Shown here piece after piece: positions 50,360 through 62,260 of a stretch of 64,000 nt of DNA (position 1 is the first letter of the stretch; the number at the start of each line of letters is the position of its first letter). The notes beneath the pieces were generated by a model, which was not told the origin of the DNA, made no database searches, and saw only the letters and a program-made list of their open reading frames with translations. Origin of the DNA: Inia geoffrensis (lineage: Eukaryota > Chordata > Mammalia > Artiodactyla > Iniidae); NCBI GenBank assembly GCA_036417435.1, contig CM070910.1, positions 75,252,784 to 75,316,783 on the forward strand, read 5' to 3'. The translations under genes were made by a program, and so were the position numbers.

Positions 50360-52094
50360 AATCAGAGTTCAATGTGCCCGTCCAAACACATCGAGTTAGC
50401 CGCTCATTGGTTCTCCTTATTCCTGATCATCTTCTACAGAAATTGCAAACTGTGTGAAACAAGAGGTCAAAGGCACTGACTCTCCAAGTGGGGAGAATGT
50501 TAATATCGCCTCTGGAACGGCGAATTCGAGGCCCAGGGGGCGAAAATGGTGCTGAGTTTTAGAAACTTTGCCTGATCACTTCGTGGACCATATTCCGGGT
50601 TTTCCATGCATATTTTAGCTGAAGGATAAATCCCTTAAACGTGGAGATTTGGGACCCGTGGAATGGGAACCATGCACCATTACCTCAAAGGGTCTGCATT
50701 CCCTCACCAATAACATCAGCCCCAATTGTCCAGCCTTATCTCTCCCACGGCTGTGGATGTAGAGGTGGTAAATCCAAGATTGCACATAAGCCCTGAAGGA
50801 CTTATTTCAGAATTTCTCTCTTTTTCACAGTCCTTGTGTTTTCTTTTTCAAATTTATTTTTATAAGGGGATTTAACTTATTTACACGGCTGTGTGTATGC
50901 TGCTCTACACAAATAATTTTCTTATGAAGACCTATAAATGTATGGGTTTTAATTTTCTTCATAGTCAGGTATATTCCTAGGTTTTGAATACGGGGTGTTG
51001 AGTCCATTTGGTTGAGCGAGGAGTAGGTATTGTCTAATATATATTTGGCTTATGGAATGGTACCTGTCCTAATATCAACCTCTGGTTTTATGCAGCCTCC
51101 CCACTCTCCTTTCCCCTTAAGCAAGCATCAGTTTCTTTTGTAAATGTGAGACTCTGTTGTGTTTTGTAACGCAGTTCACGCGTAGCCGTGTTTACATTCC
51201 CGGTATTCGTGATATCTTATGATGTTTCTTTTTCTGTGTGACTTATTTCACTTAGAATCAGCGTAACTAAATCCACTCATTATGCTGCTACTGGTCTGTT
51301 GCCATTGATTTCACTGTTGAGTGATATACCATTGTAGGGATGTACCACAACTTTTATATCCATTTTTCTCTTTCTGGGCTATTGTAGTTGTACCATAGTC
51401 AAGGTTCCCGTAAAGAGAGCAGCCCCAAACTTTGGTGTGGCTGTGTCTTTTTCATTTAAATTTTCCGAATCTATAGCACCATAAGTGGAAGTGTCCTAAG
51501 CTCTCTAGCTTGGTTTTCTCTTTGTTCCAGGAAACACCATCCACTTCTCCAGAGTGGCTGTTGGCAATTTACATCCCGCCCATCAGCATAACAAGGCTGC
51601 CGGTTCTCCATGGCCTGTCCTGCCTCTCTGGATTTTACACTTTTTTTGGAGGGCCCTTTTGATCGGTGGGAAGTGAGAGTTGCTTGTAGGTCGGATTTCC
51701 ATTGCAGGCTTGCTTGGTTGGTCAAAAAGTGCGTATGCGTTTTTTCCTGAGTATATTCAGGAAAAAACGCATAAGCCCTTTTTGGCCAAGTACATCACTG
51801 TCGAACTGCTGCCTCTTTTCCTACGCTTTCAGAGCAATTCTTATCTACCCCCTGATATCTGTTTTCGGCAATTCTGCGTCGCGTTCAAGTCCTCCTCACA
51901 GCCTTCCTTCAATAAATTTTTGGATGATAGGGGCCATTTGGAACTCTGCAGGATTGTGAGTTCAGTGCCAAAAATCTCCTTTTCTCCACTCGCTTTCTTG
52001 TGAGCGGACCTCAAACCCGAATAATTGCTTCAGGCCCTAATCTCGTTCCGGCATGGCACGCTGAGCCTTTGGTGAACTCTTCTTCCTGTAGGGA
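50360..52094 (+). repeat. Satellite monomer 30
   Basis: At 1,735 bp it has the gaattcgaggccc 5' haplotype of monomers 13 and 31. Private changes are aatggtgctgag near 50,546, aataacatcag near 50,708 and gtaacgcag near 51,166. The palindrome at 51718-51789 has ggtcaaaaagtgcg on the left, centre gagtatattc and cataagccc on the right. Confidence 0.95.
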
Positions 52095-53830
52095 AATCAG
52101 AGTTCAATGTGCCCGTCCAAACACATCGAGTTAGCCGCTCATTGGTTCTCCTTATTCCTGATCATCTTCTACAGAAATTGCAAACTGTGTGAAACAAGAT
52201 GTCAAAGGCACTGATTCTCCAAGTGGGGAGAATGTTAATATCGCCTCTGGAACGGCGAATTCGAGGCCCAGGGGGCGAAAATGGCGATGAGTTTTAGAAA
52301 CTTTGCCTGATCACTTCGTGGACTATATTCCGGGTTTTCCATGCATATTTTAGCTGAAGGATAAATCCCTTAAACGTGGAGATTTGGGACCCGTGGAATG
52401 GGAACCATGCACCATTACCTCAAAGGGTCTGCATTTCCTCACCAATAGCATCAGCCCCAATTGTCCAGCCTTATCTCTCCCACGGCTGTGGATGTAGAGG
52501 TGGTAAATCCAAGATTGCACATAAGCCCTGAAGGACTTATTTCAGAATTTCTCTCTATTTCACAGTCCTTGTGTTTTCTTTTTCAAATTTATTTTTATAA
52601 GGGGATTTAGCTTATTTACACGGCTGTGTGTATGCTGCTGTACACAAATGATTTTCTTATGGAGACCTATAAATGTATGGGTTTTAATTTTCTTCATTGT
52701 CAGGTATATTCCTAGGTTTTTTATACGCGGTGTTGAGTCCATTTGGTTGAGCGAGGAGTAGGTGTTGTCTAACATATATTTGGCTTATGGAATGGTATCT
52801 GTCCTAATATCAACCTCTGGTTTTATGCAGCCTCCCCACTCTCCTTTCCCCTTAAGCAAGCATCAGTTTCTTTTGTAAATGTGAGACTCTGTTGTGTTTT
52901 GTAATGCAGTTCACGCGTAGCCGTGTTTACATTCCCGGTATTCGTGATATCTTATGATGTTTCTTTTTCTGTGTGACTTATTTCACTTAGAATCAGCGTA
53001 ACTAAATCCACTCATTATGCTGCTTCTGGTCTGTTGCCATTGATTTCATTGTTGAGTGACATTCCATTGTAGGGATGTACCACGACTTTTATATCCATTT
53101 TTCTCTTTCTGGGCTATTGTAGTTGTACCATAGTCAAGGTTCCCGTAAAGAGAGCAGCCCCAAACTTTGGTGTGGCTGTGTCTTTTTCATTTAAATTTTC
53201 CGAATCTATAGCACCATAAGTGGAAGTGCCCTAGGCTCTCTAGCTTGGTTTTCTCTTTGCTCCAGGAAACACCATCCACTTCTCCAGAGTGGCTGTTGGC
53301 AATTTACATCCCGCCCATCAGCATAACAAGGCTGTCGGTTCTCCATGGCCTGTCCTGCCTCTCTGGATTTTACACTTTTTTCGGAGGGCCCTTTTGATAG
53401 GTGGGAAGTGAGAGTGGCTTGTAGGGCGGATTTCTATTGCAGGCTTGCTTGGTTGGCCAAAAAGGGCGTATGCGTTTTTTCCTGAATATATTCAGGAAAA
53501 AACGCATACGGCCTTTTTGGCCATGTGCAGCACTGTCGAACTCCTGCCTCTTTTCCTATGCTTTCAGAGCAATTCTTATCTACCCCCCTATATCTGTTTT
53601 CTGCAATTCTGCTTCGCGTTCAAGTCCTCTTCACAGCCTTCCTTCAATAAATTTTTGGTTTATAGGGGTCATTTGGAACTCTGCAGGATTGTGAGTTACA
53701 GTGCCAAAAATCTCCTTTTCTGAACTCGCTTTCTTGTGAGCTGACCACAAACCCAAAGAATTGCTTCAGGTCCTAATCTCGTTCCGACACTGCACGCTGA
53801 GCCTTTGGTGAATTCTTCTTCCTGTAGGGA
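52095..53830 (+). repeat. Satellite monomer 31
   Basis: At 1,736 bp its 5' half is nearly that of monomer 13, about 31 kb away. Private changes accumulate in the second half (aacatatatt near 52,771, accacgactt near 53,080, gctccagg near 53,260). The palindrome at 53453-53524 keeps a perfect core, but the right end reads ggcctttttggccat. This is the first unit visibly departing from the core. Confidence 0.95.
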
Positions 53831-55564
53831 AATCAGAGTTCAATGTGCCCGTCGAAACACATAGAGTTAGTCGCTCATTGGCTCTCCCTATCCCTGTTCA
53901 TCTTCCACAGAAATTGCAAACTGTGCCAAACAAGAGGTTAAAGGCACTGTCTCTCCATGTGGGGAGAGTGTTAATAAGGCATCTGGAACGGAGAACACGA
54001 GTACCAGAGGGCGAAAATGGCGATGAGTTTTAGAAATTTTGCCTGGACACTTGTTGGACCATATTCTGGGTTTTCCATGCATATTTTAGCAGTAGGATAA
54101 ATCCCTTAAAACTGGAGATTTGGGACCTGTGGAATGGGAACCATGCACCATTACATCAAAGGGTCTGCATTGCCTCACCAATCCTATCAGTCCCAAGTTT
54201 CCAGCCTTATCTCTCCCCCAGCTGTGGATGTAGAGGTGGTAAATCCAAGACTCCTCACAAGCCCTGAAGGGCTTATTTAAGAATTTCTCTCTATTTCACA
54301 GTCTTTGTGTTTTGTTTTTCAAATTTATTTTTATAAGGGGATTTAGCTTTTTTTCACTGCTGTGTTTATGCCGTTGTACACAAAAGATTTTCTTAAGGAG
54401 ACCTATAAATATATGGGCTTTAAGTTTCTCCATAATCAGGCATATTCCGAGGTTTTGAATACGGGTTGTTGAGTCCATTTGTTTGAGCAAGGAGTAGGTC
54501 TTGTCTAATATATATTTGGCTTGTGGAATGGGATCTGTACTAATGTAAACTTCTGGTTTTATGCAGCCTCCCCAGTCTCCTTTGCCCTTAAGCAAACATA
54601 AGTTTCTTTTGTAAATGTGGGTCCCTGTGGTGTTTTGTAATACAGTTCATGCGTAGCCGTGTTTACATCCCCGGTATTAGTGATAACTTATGATGTTTCT
54701 TTTTCTGTGTGACTTATTTCACTTAGAAGCATCGTACCTACATCCACTCATTATGCTTCTACTGGTCTGTTGGAATTGATTTCATTGTTGAGTGACATTC
54801 CATTGTAGGCATGTACCACAACTTCTATGTCCATTTTTCTCTTTCTGGCCTTTGAATTTGTACCATAGTCAAGGTTTCCGTAAGCAGAGCAGCCCCAAAT
54901 TTTGGTGTGGCTGTGTCTTTTTCATGGAAATTTTCCGAATCTAAAGCACCATAAGTGGAAGTGCCTTAGGCTCTCTAGCTTGTTTTTTTCTTTGTTCCAG
55001 GAAACACCATACACTTCTCTAGAGTGGCTGTTGGCAATTTACATCCCACCCATCAGCATAACAAGGCTGCCAGTTCTCCATGGCCTGTCCTGCCTCTCTG
55101 GATTTTACACTTTTTTTGGATTGCCCTTTTGAGGGGTGGGATGTGAGACTTCATTGTAGTGCGGATTTCCATTGCAGGCTTGCTTGGTTGGCCAAAAAGG
55201 GCGTATGCCTTTTTTCCTGAATATATTCAGGAAAAAACGCATACACCCTTTTTGGCCACGTTCATCACTTTCGAAGTACTGCCTCTTTTCCTATGCTTTC
55301 AGAGCAATTCTTATCTACCACGTGATATCTGTTTTCTGCAATTCTGCGTCGCTTTCAACTCCTCTTCACAGCCTTCCTTCAATAAATTTTTGGATGAGAG
55401 GGTCATTTGTAACTCTGCAGGCATGTAAAGTACAGTGCCAAAAATCCCCTTTCCTTAACTCACTTTCTTGTGGGCTGACCGCAAACCCGAAGAATCCCTT
55501 CAGGCCTTAATCTCGTTACGGCACGGCACGCTGAGCCTTTGGTGAATTATTCTTCCTGGGGGAA
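53831..55564 (+). repeat. Satellite monomer 32 (diverged edge copy)
   Basis: At 1,734 bp substitutions occur in almost every line compared with core units, for example atagagttagtc near 53,862, agtaggataaatc near 54,092 and tttttttcactgc near 54,348. The palindrome at 55188-55259 is still recognisable, with single changes in both arms (gcctttttt on the left, catacaccc on the right). Confidence 0.93.
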
Positions 55565-57300
55565 AATCAGAGTTCAATGTGCCCGTTCAAACACCTACAG
55601 CTAGTCGCTCAATGGTTCTCCTTATTCCTGATCATCTTCCGCAGAAATTTCAAACTGTGACAAACAAGATGTTAAAGGCACTGACTCTCCAAGTGGGGAG
55701 AGTGTTAATAACGCATCTGGAATGGCGAACTCGAGTACCAGGGCGCGAAAATGGCGATGAGGTTTAGAAGTATTGCCTGGTCACTTTGTGGACCATATTC
55801 TTGGTTTTCCATGCCTATTTTAGCTGAAGGATAAATCCCTTAAACCTGGGGATTTGGGACCCATCGAATGGGAACCATGCACCATTACATCAAAGGGTCT
55901 GCATTCCCTCACCAATCCTATCAGCCCCAAGTGTCCAGCCTTATCTCTACCCGAGCTGTGGATGCAGAGGTGGTAAATACAAGACTCCTCAAAAGCCCTG
56001 AAGGAATTATTTAAGAATTTCTCTCTATTTCACAGTCTTTTTGTTTTGTTTTTCAAATTTATTTTTATAAGTGGATTTAGCTTATTTTCACTGCTCTGTT
56101 TATGCCGCTGTACACAAATGATTTTCTTACGGAGACCTATAAATATATGGGTTTTAAGTTTCTTCATAGTCAGGTATATTCCTAGGTTTTGAATATGGGG
56201 TGTTGAGTCCATGTGGTTGAGCAAGGAGTAGGTCTTGTCTAATATATATTTGGCTTATGGAATGGTATCTGTTCTAATGTCAACCTCTGGTTTTATGCAG
56301 CCTCCGCACTCTCCTTTCCCCTTAAGCAAGCATAAGTTTCTATTTTAAATGTGAGACTCTGTTTTGTTTTGTAATGCAGTTCATGTGTAGCCGTGTTTAT
56401 ATTCCCGGTATTAGTGATATCTTATGATGTTTCTTTTTCTGTGTGACTTATTTTACTTAGAATCATCGTACCTAAATCCACTCATTATGCTGCTACGGGC
56501 CTGATGACATTGATTTCATTGCTGAGTGATATTCCATTGTACCTAAGTACCACAACTTCAATATCAATTGTTCTCTTTCTGCGCTATTGAAGTTTTACAG
56601 TAGTCACGGTTCGTGTAAACAGAGAAGCCATAAATTTTGGTTTGTCTCTGTCTTTTTCATTTTAAGTTTCATAATCTATAGGACCATAAGTGGAAATGCC
56701 CTAAGCTCTGTGGCTTGTTTTTTTTATATGTTTCAGGAAACACCATACACTTTTCCAGAGTGGCTGTTGGCAATTTTCATCCCACCCATCAGTATATCAA
56801 GGCTGCCTGTTTTCCATGGCCTGTCCTGCCTCTCTGGATTTTTCCATTTTTTCAGACAGCTCTTTTGAGCGTTGGGAATTGAGACTTCATTGTAGCGTGG
56901 ATTTCCTTTGCAGGTTGCTTGGTTGGCCACAAAGGGCATATGCGTTTTTTCCTGAATGTAATCAGGAAAAAACACATACGCCCTTTTTCGCCATGTGCAT
57001 CATTTTTGAAGTTGTACCTCTTTTCCTATGCTTTAAATGTAATTCCAATCTCCCACCTGAAGTCGGTTTCCTGCAATTCTCCCTCACTTTCAAGTCCTCT
57101 TTGCATCCTTACTTCAATATATTTCTAGATGATAGTGGGCATTTGTAACTCTCTTGTTTTGTGAATTACAGTTCCTCTGAGCTCCTTTTTTCAACTCCCT
57201 TTCTTGTGAGTTGACTGTAAAACTGCAAGATTGCTTCAATCCATATTCTTGTTTTCGGGCGCCTTGCTGAGCCTTTGGTTAATACTTCTTTCTGATGTGA
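55565..57300 (+). repeat. Satellite monomer 33 (strongly diverged)
   Basis: At 1,736 bp it carries many substitutions (acctacagctag near 55,592, ttcgtgtaaac near 56,610, tttttttatatg near 56,719) but stays collinear with the core unit. The palindrome at 56923-56994 has a broken centre (gaatgtaatc) and several arm mismatches. Confidence 0.92.
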
Positions 57301-58770
57301 AATTAGAGTGACATGTGTCCTTCAGAGCCCTTACAGCTAATATCTCATTGTTTCTCCCTCTTCCCATTCATCCTCTCCACTCATTACAGACTGTGCAAAA
57401 CAGGAAATTAAAGGCATTGCCTATCCAAATGGTGTGATTTTTAGTAAAGTAGCTGGAAAGTCGATCCTGTGACCCAGTAGTGGAAAAATGAGGTGCGTTT
57501 TAGAAACCTTTCCCAATCACATGGTATACCATCTGTTGGGTTTTTCATGCATGGTTTAGCTGTAAGGAGATTCCCTTAAACCTGGAGTGTTGTGATCCAT
57601 GGAATGAGGAGCTTTAAGTATTGTATTAGAGGGTCGGCTTTTGCTCACCAAAGCTCACCAATCCTCATAGCCCCATGTGTCCATCCTTATGTCTTATCCA
57701 GCTATCAATTTATATGTGGTCAATCCACGTTGCATCACAGACCCTGAAACAATTTTGTAAGAATTTTTCTCTCTTTCTTTGTCTCTGTGTTTTGTTTTAA
57801 AATTTATTTTATAATGGAGTTTAGCTGATTTTCACTGCTGTGTTTGTGCCACTCTGCACACACTTGATTCCCTTATGGAGATATATCAATACAAAGGTTT
57901 TAAGATTCCTACTACTCACATATATTCCTCTGTGGTGAATAGGGTGTGTTGAGGCCAGTTCATTGAGCAAGGTGTAGATCTTGTCTATTACGTATTTGGT
58001 TTATTGAATGGTATCTGTGTTAATTTCAAACTCTGATTTTACGCATCACTCCACCTCACCTTTCCCGTTAAGCTGACGTAAGTGTGTTTTCTAAATGTGA
58101 TACACTCTTGTCCTTTGTAATTCAGTTGTTGTGCAGTCATATTTACATTCCCTCTATGAGTGATATCTTATGACATGTTTCTTTTTCTGTGTGACTTAAC
58201 TCAAGCGGTATCATCGAAACTCGGTCCACTCTTTATGCTTCTACTAGCCTTATTACATTTATTTCATGGTGAAGAGATATTCCATTGTGCGTAAGTACCA
58301 CACCTTCTTTATCCATTGTTCTCTTTCCTGGGATATTTAAGGTGTACTGAAGTCGAGGTTCTTGTAAACAGAGCAGCCCTAAACTTTGTTGTGCCTGTGT
58401 CTGTTTGATTTTTAGAATCCCCTAGATATACTCCCGTGATTGCAAGTGCCCTATTCTCTGTAGCTCTGTTTTTTAGATGATTTAGGAACCAGGATACACT
58501 TCTCCAGAGTGCCTCTTCTCAGTTTACACACCGCCCATCAGTGTATAAATGCTGCCTGTTCTCCATGGCCTGTCCTGCATTTCTGCGTTTTACAATTTTT
58601 TCGGATGGCCCTTTTGACTGGTAGGAAATGAGACTTCTTTGGTGTGCAGATTTGCATTGCTTGCTTGCTTGGTTGCCCATAAAGTGCATGTGCATGTTTT
58701 CCTGAATATATTCAGGAGAAAATGCATACGCCCTTTTTAGCCAACTGCACCATTTTAGAAATCCTGCCGC
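57301..58770 (+). repeat. Satellite monomer 34 (oldest, truncated copy)
   Basis: This is the most diverged complete-length portion. It can be followed from aattagagtgacatgtg (57,301) to tcctgccgcc (about 58,770), which is offset 1,470 of the unit, so about 267 bp are missing. At several sites it is nearer to L1 than the core is: ttctttatccattgttc near 58,303, agatatactccc near 58,423, cagtgtata near 58,540. The palindrome at 58673-58744 is decayed in the left arm (ttgcccataaagtgcatgtg). Confidence 0.9.
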
Positions 58771-58884
58771 CTTGTGCCTTGGGAAGTAGGCAGAGTCCGA
58801 ACTTTAGATTATTGATGTCGTCAGGGTCAGAAGCACTCACCAACGGCTTCCCTTAGGTTACATTTTAACTGTCATTGATAGATG
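58771..58884. other. Array-edge junction sequence, unassigned
   Basis: Satellite similarity stops at about 58,770. The following 110 bp (gtgccttgggaagtaggc and onwards) match neither the satellite nor any repeat I recognise. It ends where L1-like sequence begins. Confidence 0.5.
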
Positions 58885-59090
58885 ATGTCAATAAAAATAT
58901 CTATTCTTTTTCAGATTTTTTCCCCTTATACGTTATTGCAAAATATTGAGTGTAGTTCCCTATGTTATACAGTAGTTCCTTGTAGATGATCTACTTTATA
59001 CATAGCAGTGTGTATGTGTTAATCCCAAACTGTTAATTTATCCCTCCTCCTACTTTCCCCTTTGGTAATAATAAATTATAAGATTTTATA
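58885..59090 (-). mobile_element. L1 3' UTR fragment, antisense
   Basis: The stretch with cgttattgcaaaatattgag (near 58,932), gttccctatgttatacagta (near 58,954) and tttatccctcctcctac closely follows the 3' UTR of cetartiodactyl L1 read antisense. It stops at about ggtaataataaa. It is much closer to L1 than the satellite monomers are, so it is an independent insertion remnant, not a satellite piece. Confidence 0.75.
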
Positions 59091-59440
59091 CTTCTCAGAA
59101 ATGGGAGAGCTGAAACAGAGGTATAATTTTCAATGGAAAAGCATTTAAAATAAGATTGAAGCTTTAACCAAGATTATTAGATGTACATCCTTGGAAAGAA
59201 ATCACTTCATTTCTCTAATATTGACCTGACAAATAAGACAAATCTTTTCACTGAACTTGCTTATAATAGAATGATGGAAATATAAAATGGAAGTGTTAGA
59301 AACATCTTATTTTACCCGAGCCTTATATACTGTTCTATGTTAATTACAGTTTGGCTCACTCATCTGTTCATTGAAGTTACAATGTTATCAATTTCTGTTA
59401 CTCATCCTCCAGAGTGGACCCCAACAAGTATGCCCCTGCC
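59091..59440. other. AT-rich interval, nothing recognised
   Basis: I see no repeat signature, splice-framed exon or long open frame in this interval. It separates the L1 scrap from more GC-rich DNA. Confidence 0.4.
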
Positions 59441-59798
59441 CAGTGTCATTGGAGCCAACAGATCGAGACTGAGTTTGGTTCAGAATCAAAGGAAACTATA
59501 TTTTGATCAGAGAATGGAGAGGTGAGAGCATGTGCTACCCTGTAGGTTGTGTTGGCCTGCTGTGTAGAGGTCCTGTGAGAGTCAGTGGGAGGGAGGGGAC
59601 GGAGCTCTAGGGGGCCGGCTTGGATGCAGCTCAGGCTCAATATCTCGGAGCCTGCACAGGGCCCCAGGAGCTGAAGTGTCAACCCAGCCATTCTGCAGTA
59701 GGAAAACAGGTCTGAAGGGTCGGGTGTGGCAGCTCTGCATGTGGGAACCTAGGAGCACGTGAAATTAGACAAAGCACAAAGGATAACAAAGGTTAGAC
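59441..59798. other. GC-richer interval, possible retroviral LTR 3' part (minus strand)
   Basis: No gene is recognised. It lies downstream, in minus-strand sense, of the polyadenylation-like site at 59,799-59,809 and could be the remainder of a long terminal repeat. I do not recognise the family, and no inverted TG...CA ends were confirmed. Open frames on either strand show no similarity I know. Confidence 0.25.
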
Positions 59799-59809
59799 TT
59801 TATTTTATT
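59799..59809 (-). terminator. Tandem AATAAA polyadenylation signals
   Basis: On the minus strand two overlapping AATAAA hexamers occur (complement of 59,804-59,809 and 59,799-59,804). A T/G-rich stretch (complement of about 59,765-59,795) follows, the usual layout of a poly(A) site. Orientation agrees with the retroviral pol remnant at 60,640-61,665, so it may be the end of that provirus. The linkage is inferred. Confidence 0.4.
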
Positions 59810-60639
59810 GCCCAGATTCTATTTTTATCTCCTAGGGATTTTTAATGGGCTTTGCTGGTGACAAAACCCTCCTCTGCCTTTTGTTCCATTCCTCATTCTT
59901 GGAGTGCTGAGTGTGCAGACCCCTCTTCTGTAACTGCTGAGTGCTGAGTTGGGAGCCCTCATACCCGGGGGTGAGGGTCAGAACTTCTCCCCAGCAGCCT
60001 GCAGGTGAGATTGATTGTCCCCAGGGCTGCTGCCCCCTTGCTCGTCCACCAGAGTACAAGCATTGGAAGTGTTATAGATTCTAATGACCTTTAAGGGTAC
60101 AGGAAAGGTATGTGCAGAGACACTGTGGGGGGAGGTTTTACCCCACCCCACATTTGTTAGGCCACCTTAGGCTGACCGTTTCTGCCAGCCTAGATGTTCT
60201 GACCAGTAGTCTTTGTTTTCTTCAATTAGGCCCCTGAATTAATGTAAAAACAGTACCAGGTGTCAGAGCCTTGCCTGCTCAATTCCCAGTCAGTCCAGGG
60301 TCAGTGGTGATCCAGGACCATGATGGACACTGAGTCAACAGCCTTTTGAGGTAGCCAGGAGTCCAGCCGGTCTTATTGGCCACCATCATCATGGTGGCTG
60401 TAGGCTTTTCTATGGTGACAGTGTGATATACTGTTCCCCTGCCAAGCTTATTAGCTCCCCTCTGGGTGCAGTAAGTCCTGAAAGCAGTAGTCTACTCTTT
60501 TTTTACCAACTCTTGTTGTTTTCTGAGAGAAACTCCAGGTAAAATGATGGTTACTCGAGTCGCCATGGGGCCCCGTTGCCCCCGGTTGTCTCTCTGGAGG
60601 TTGGAGTTGGAGGGCCTCCTCACTCGAGGTCAGTGTGCT
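59810..60639. other. Unassigned interval between poly(A)-like site and pol remnant
   Basis: This 830-bp interval is moderately GC-rich. Minus-strand open frames up to 75 codons (for example 60,059-59,832) have no motif I recognise. If the provirus model is right, it would correspond to sequence between pol and the 3' LTR, with most of the virus deleted. I see no tRNA, SINE or exon here. Confidence 0.35.
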
Positions 60640-61665
60640 CATGGAGTGAACCTTGCAACCTCAAGGCATGTTTGGTGGTTAGGATCAACACGTGGGGTCC
60701 TTTTTCTTTATGAGCGAGGTTGCCTTTCAGGCTGCTGATTTCCAGGTTTTTAGATACTGCCAGTATCTTGGCCAGATGTTGTGGTGGACCAAGCCCCTTG
60801 GTGACCGTAGTTTATCCTACCTGGAATGCATTCTTGCGTTGTTCCTTTTCAAGTGGTCCCAGTTTTTGCACTAATACTCCAATGGCGATTCACCTTTCAC
60901 CAGGAATGTAAAAGTCAAAGGGTTTAGCTAAATTAGGGAGTTCCAGGTCAAGGGTCTGAATTGGCTGCTCTTTCCATTCTTGAAAGACCACTTCTGGATT
61001 CTATTTAGCTGATTCAAAAGGTTCATCATCTTTTCCTTTCAGTTTTTCATATAGAGGCCCAGCTATTAGACTGTAGTTTGGGATCCAGATGCAGCAAACC
61101 CCAGCCTCCCCAGGAACTCCTAAGCTGTCTTGTACTTTTAGAAGGACTAAGGCTGCAAATGGTTTCTTCCCTTTCTTGGGATGGGCTTCTCAGACCTTCT
61201 GTGAGAATGAAGCCCAGGCAGGTCACCTTAGTGTGTGATATTTGAGCTTTTTCTTGGACAACTTCTATCCTATATTGGCTTGGTAGTTTAGAGGCCTCCT
61301 TAGTAGGGCTGGCAATCAGAATGGCGTCTGCATATTGAAGGAGGGTTTCCTTTTCCAGAGGTAGAACTTTTAGGTCTTTAGCTAAGCTTTCCCAAAGATG
61401 GTGTGGGAATTTTTGTACCCTTGGGGTGAGACGGCCCAGCAGTATTGTTTTGGTTGTATGCTGAGTCCTGCCACTCACAAGGCAAAATTTCTTGTGACTC
61501 TGGGACTAATGGAATACAAAAGAAGGCATCATTGAAGTCTAATACAGAACACCATGTCCTGGTGGTTGGTAGAATGACTAGCAGTGTGTAGGAATTAGGA
61601 ACTACTGGAGGTATACCCTTGGTGGCATAACTGATTGTCCTGACATCCTTTACTAGGTCCCCAGC
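60640..61665 (-). pseudogene. Endogenous gammaretrovirus-like pol (reverse transcriptase) remnant
   Basis: On the minus strand, translation from about 61,665 downwards gives a reverse-transcriptase-like order. A fingers/palm motif (LDFNDAFF, about 61,560) is followed by the palm segment in the frame 61,478-61,047, with the active-site motif LLQYADA where the family has YxDD, so one catalytic aspartate is missing. Thumb-like and connection-like sequence follows at 61,160-60,650 in shifting frames. There is a frameshift near 61,430-61,480 and several stops below 61,100. This is a dead, old copy. RNase H, integrase and env are not recognisable. The class assignment is from pattern recognition of the RT region only. 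Confidence 0.75.
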
Positions 61666-61667
61666 AG

Positions 61668-61797
61668 CCCATTTGTCTCTCGTGGTCAGGCCAATACCAG
61701 GATATGGAGCTCACCTGGGCAGGTACCCCACCCCCACCCCAGCCCATTGGGCTCTCATGGTCAGGCCCCTCCCAGGATACGGAGGTACCGTGGCAGG
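61668..61797 (+). repeat. Short local tandem duplication (75-bp spacing)
   Basis: The segment starting cccatttgtctctcgtggtc at 61,668 recurs as cccattgggctctcatggtc at 61,743. About 55 bp can be aligned at roughly four-fifths identity, including tggtcaggcc and ccaggata. It sits directly upstream (minus-strand sense) of the pol remnant. I know no function for it. Confidence 0.6.
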
Positions 61798-62260
61798 GCT
61801 GGGCAAACAGGAACCGTGCACATAACCCTCATTGCAGAGCAACCCCAGCTCACCTGTCTCTCAGAGCTGACACAGAACACCTCAGAGCAGGACTTGAACT
61901 AACAAACAGCAGCTCCAACATGTCTGTGACCATAGGCATCACTCTGTAGGGCCTCCTTCTGCCTGGTCTTCCAGAGACTTCCACTGCACCCAGGGCACCA
62001 GGCTTCTGCCTCCAGCCACCACCCACCCCTCCTCTCCCTGACTTCTGTGTTCCTTTCATTAGGAGAGGATTTTCTTGAAGTTGTCTCCCACTCATGGGCC
62101 AGATAAAATAACTAGAAAACAAACCAGAGCTGCAGCCCCTTGTGTATCCAGACTTTCAAGAGCCTACACCTGTTCCTTCGAGCTGGCCGGTTCAGCAAGG
62201 TCAATTTTCTGCAACTGTGAGCCCCTGAGTAGTGAGGATTGGATGACCTGTGCAGTCTGA
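61798..62260. other. Unassigned GC-rich interval
   Basis: No repeat family or exon is recognised. Both strands have short open frames (for example minus 62,122-61,850 and plus 61,704-61,949) rich in Pro, Gly, Ser and Arg, typical of chance translation of GC-rich DNA. Confidence 0.35.

Larger units (their letters stand above)
1..58770. repeat. 1,737-bp tandem satellite array, 34 monomers, L1-derived
   Basis: The same roughly 1,737-bp unit recurs head to tail from the first base to about 58,770, always in one orientation. I set unit boundaries at the motif aatcagagttcaatgtg; starts are at 1, 1738, 3475, 5212, 6949, 8686, 10423, 12161 and so on. Adjacent core units differ by about one to a few per cent by eye; the last three differ far more. 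About half of each unit aligns with the antisense 3' end of L1, and each unit holds one palindrome of about 72 bp. The array probably continues leftwards beyond the window. From memory, unit length and L1 origin fit the common cetacean satellite; this identification is inferred. I see no canonical CENP-B box in the consensus. Confidence 0.97.

Noticed and set aside
1..58770. A protein-coding tandem gene family or rDNA array
   Set aside because: No long open frame, no exon-like periodicity and no rRNA or tRNA sequence is visible in the unit.
61704..61949. An 81-codon proline-rich open frame
   Set aside because: It lies across the short local duplication, has no recognisable motif, and has no support for transcription or splicing.
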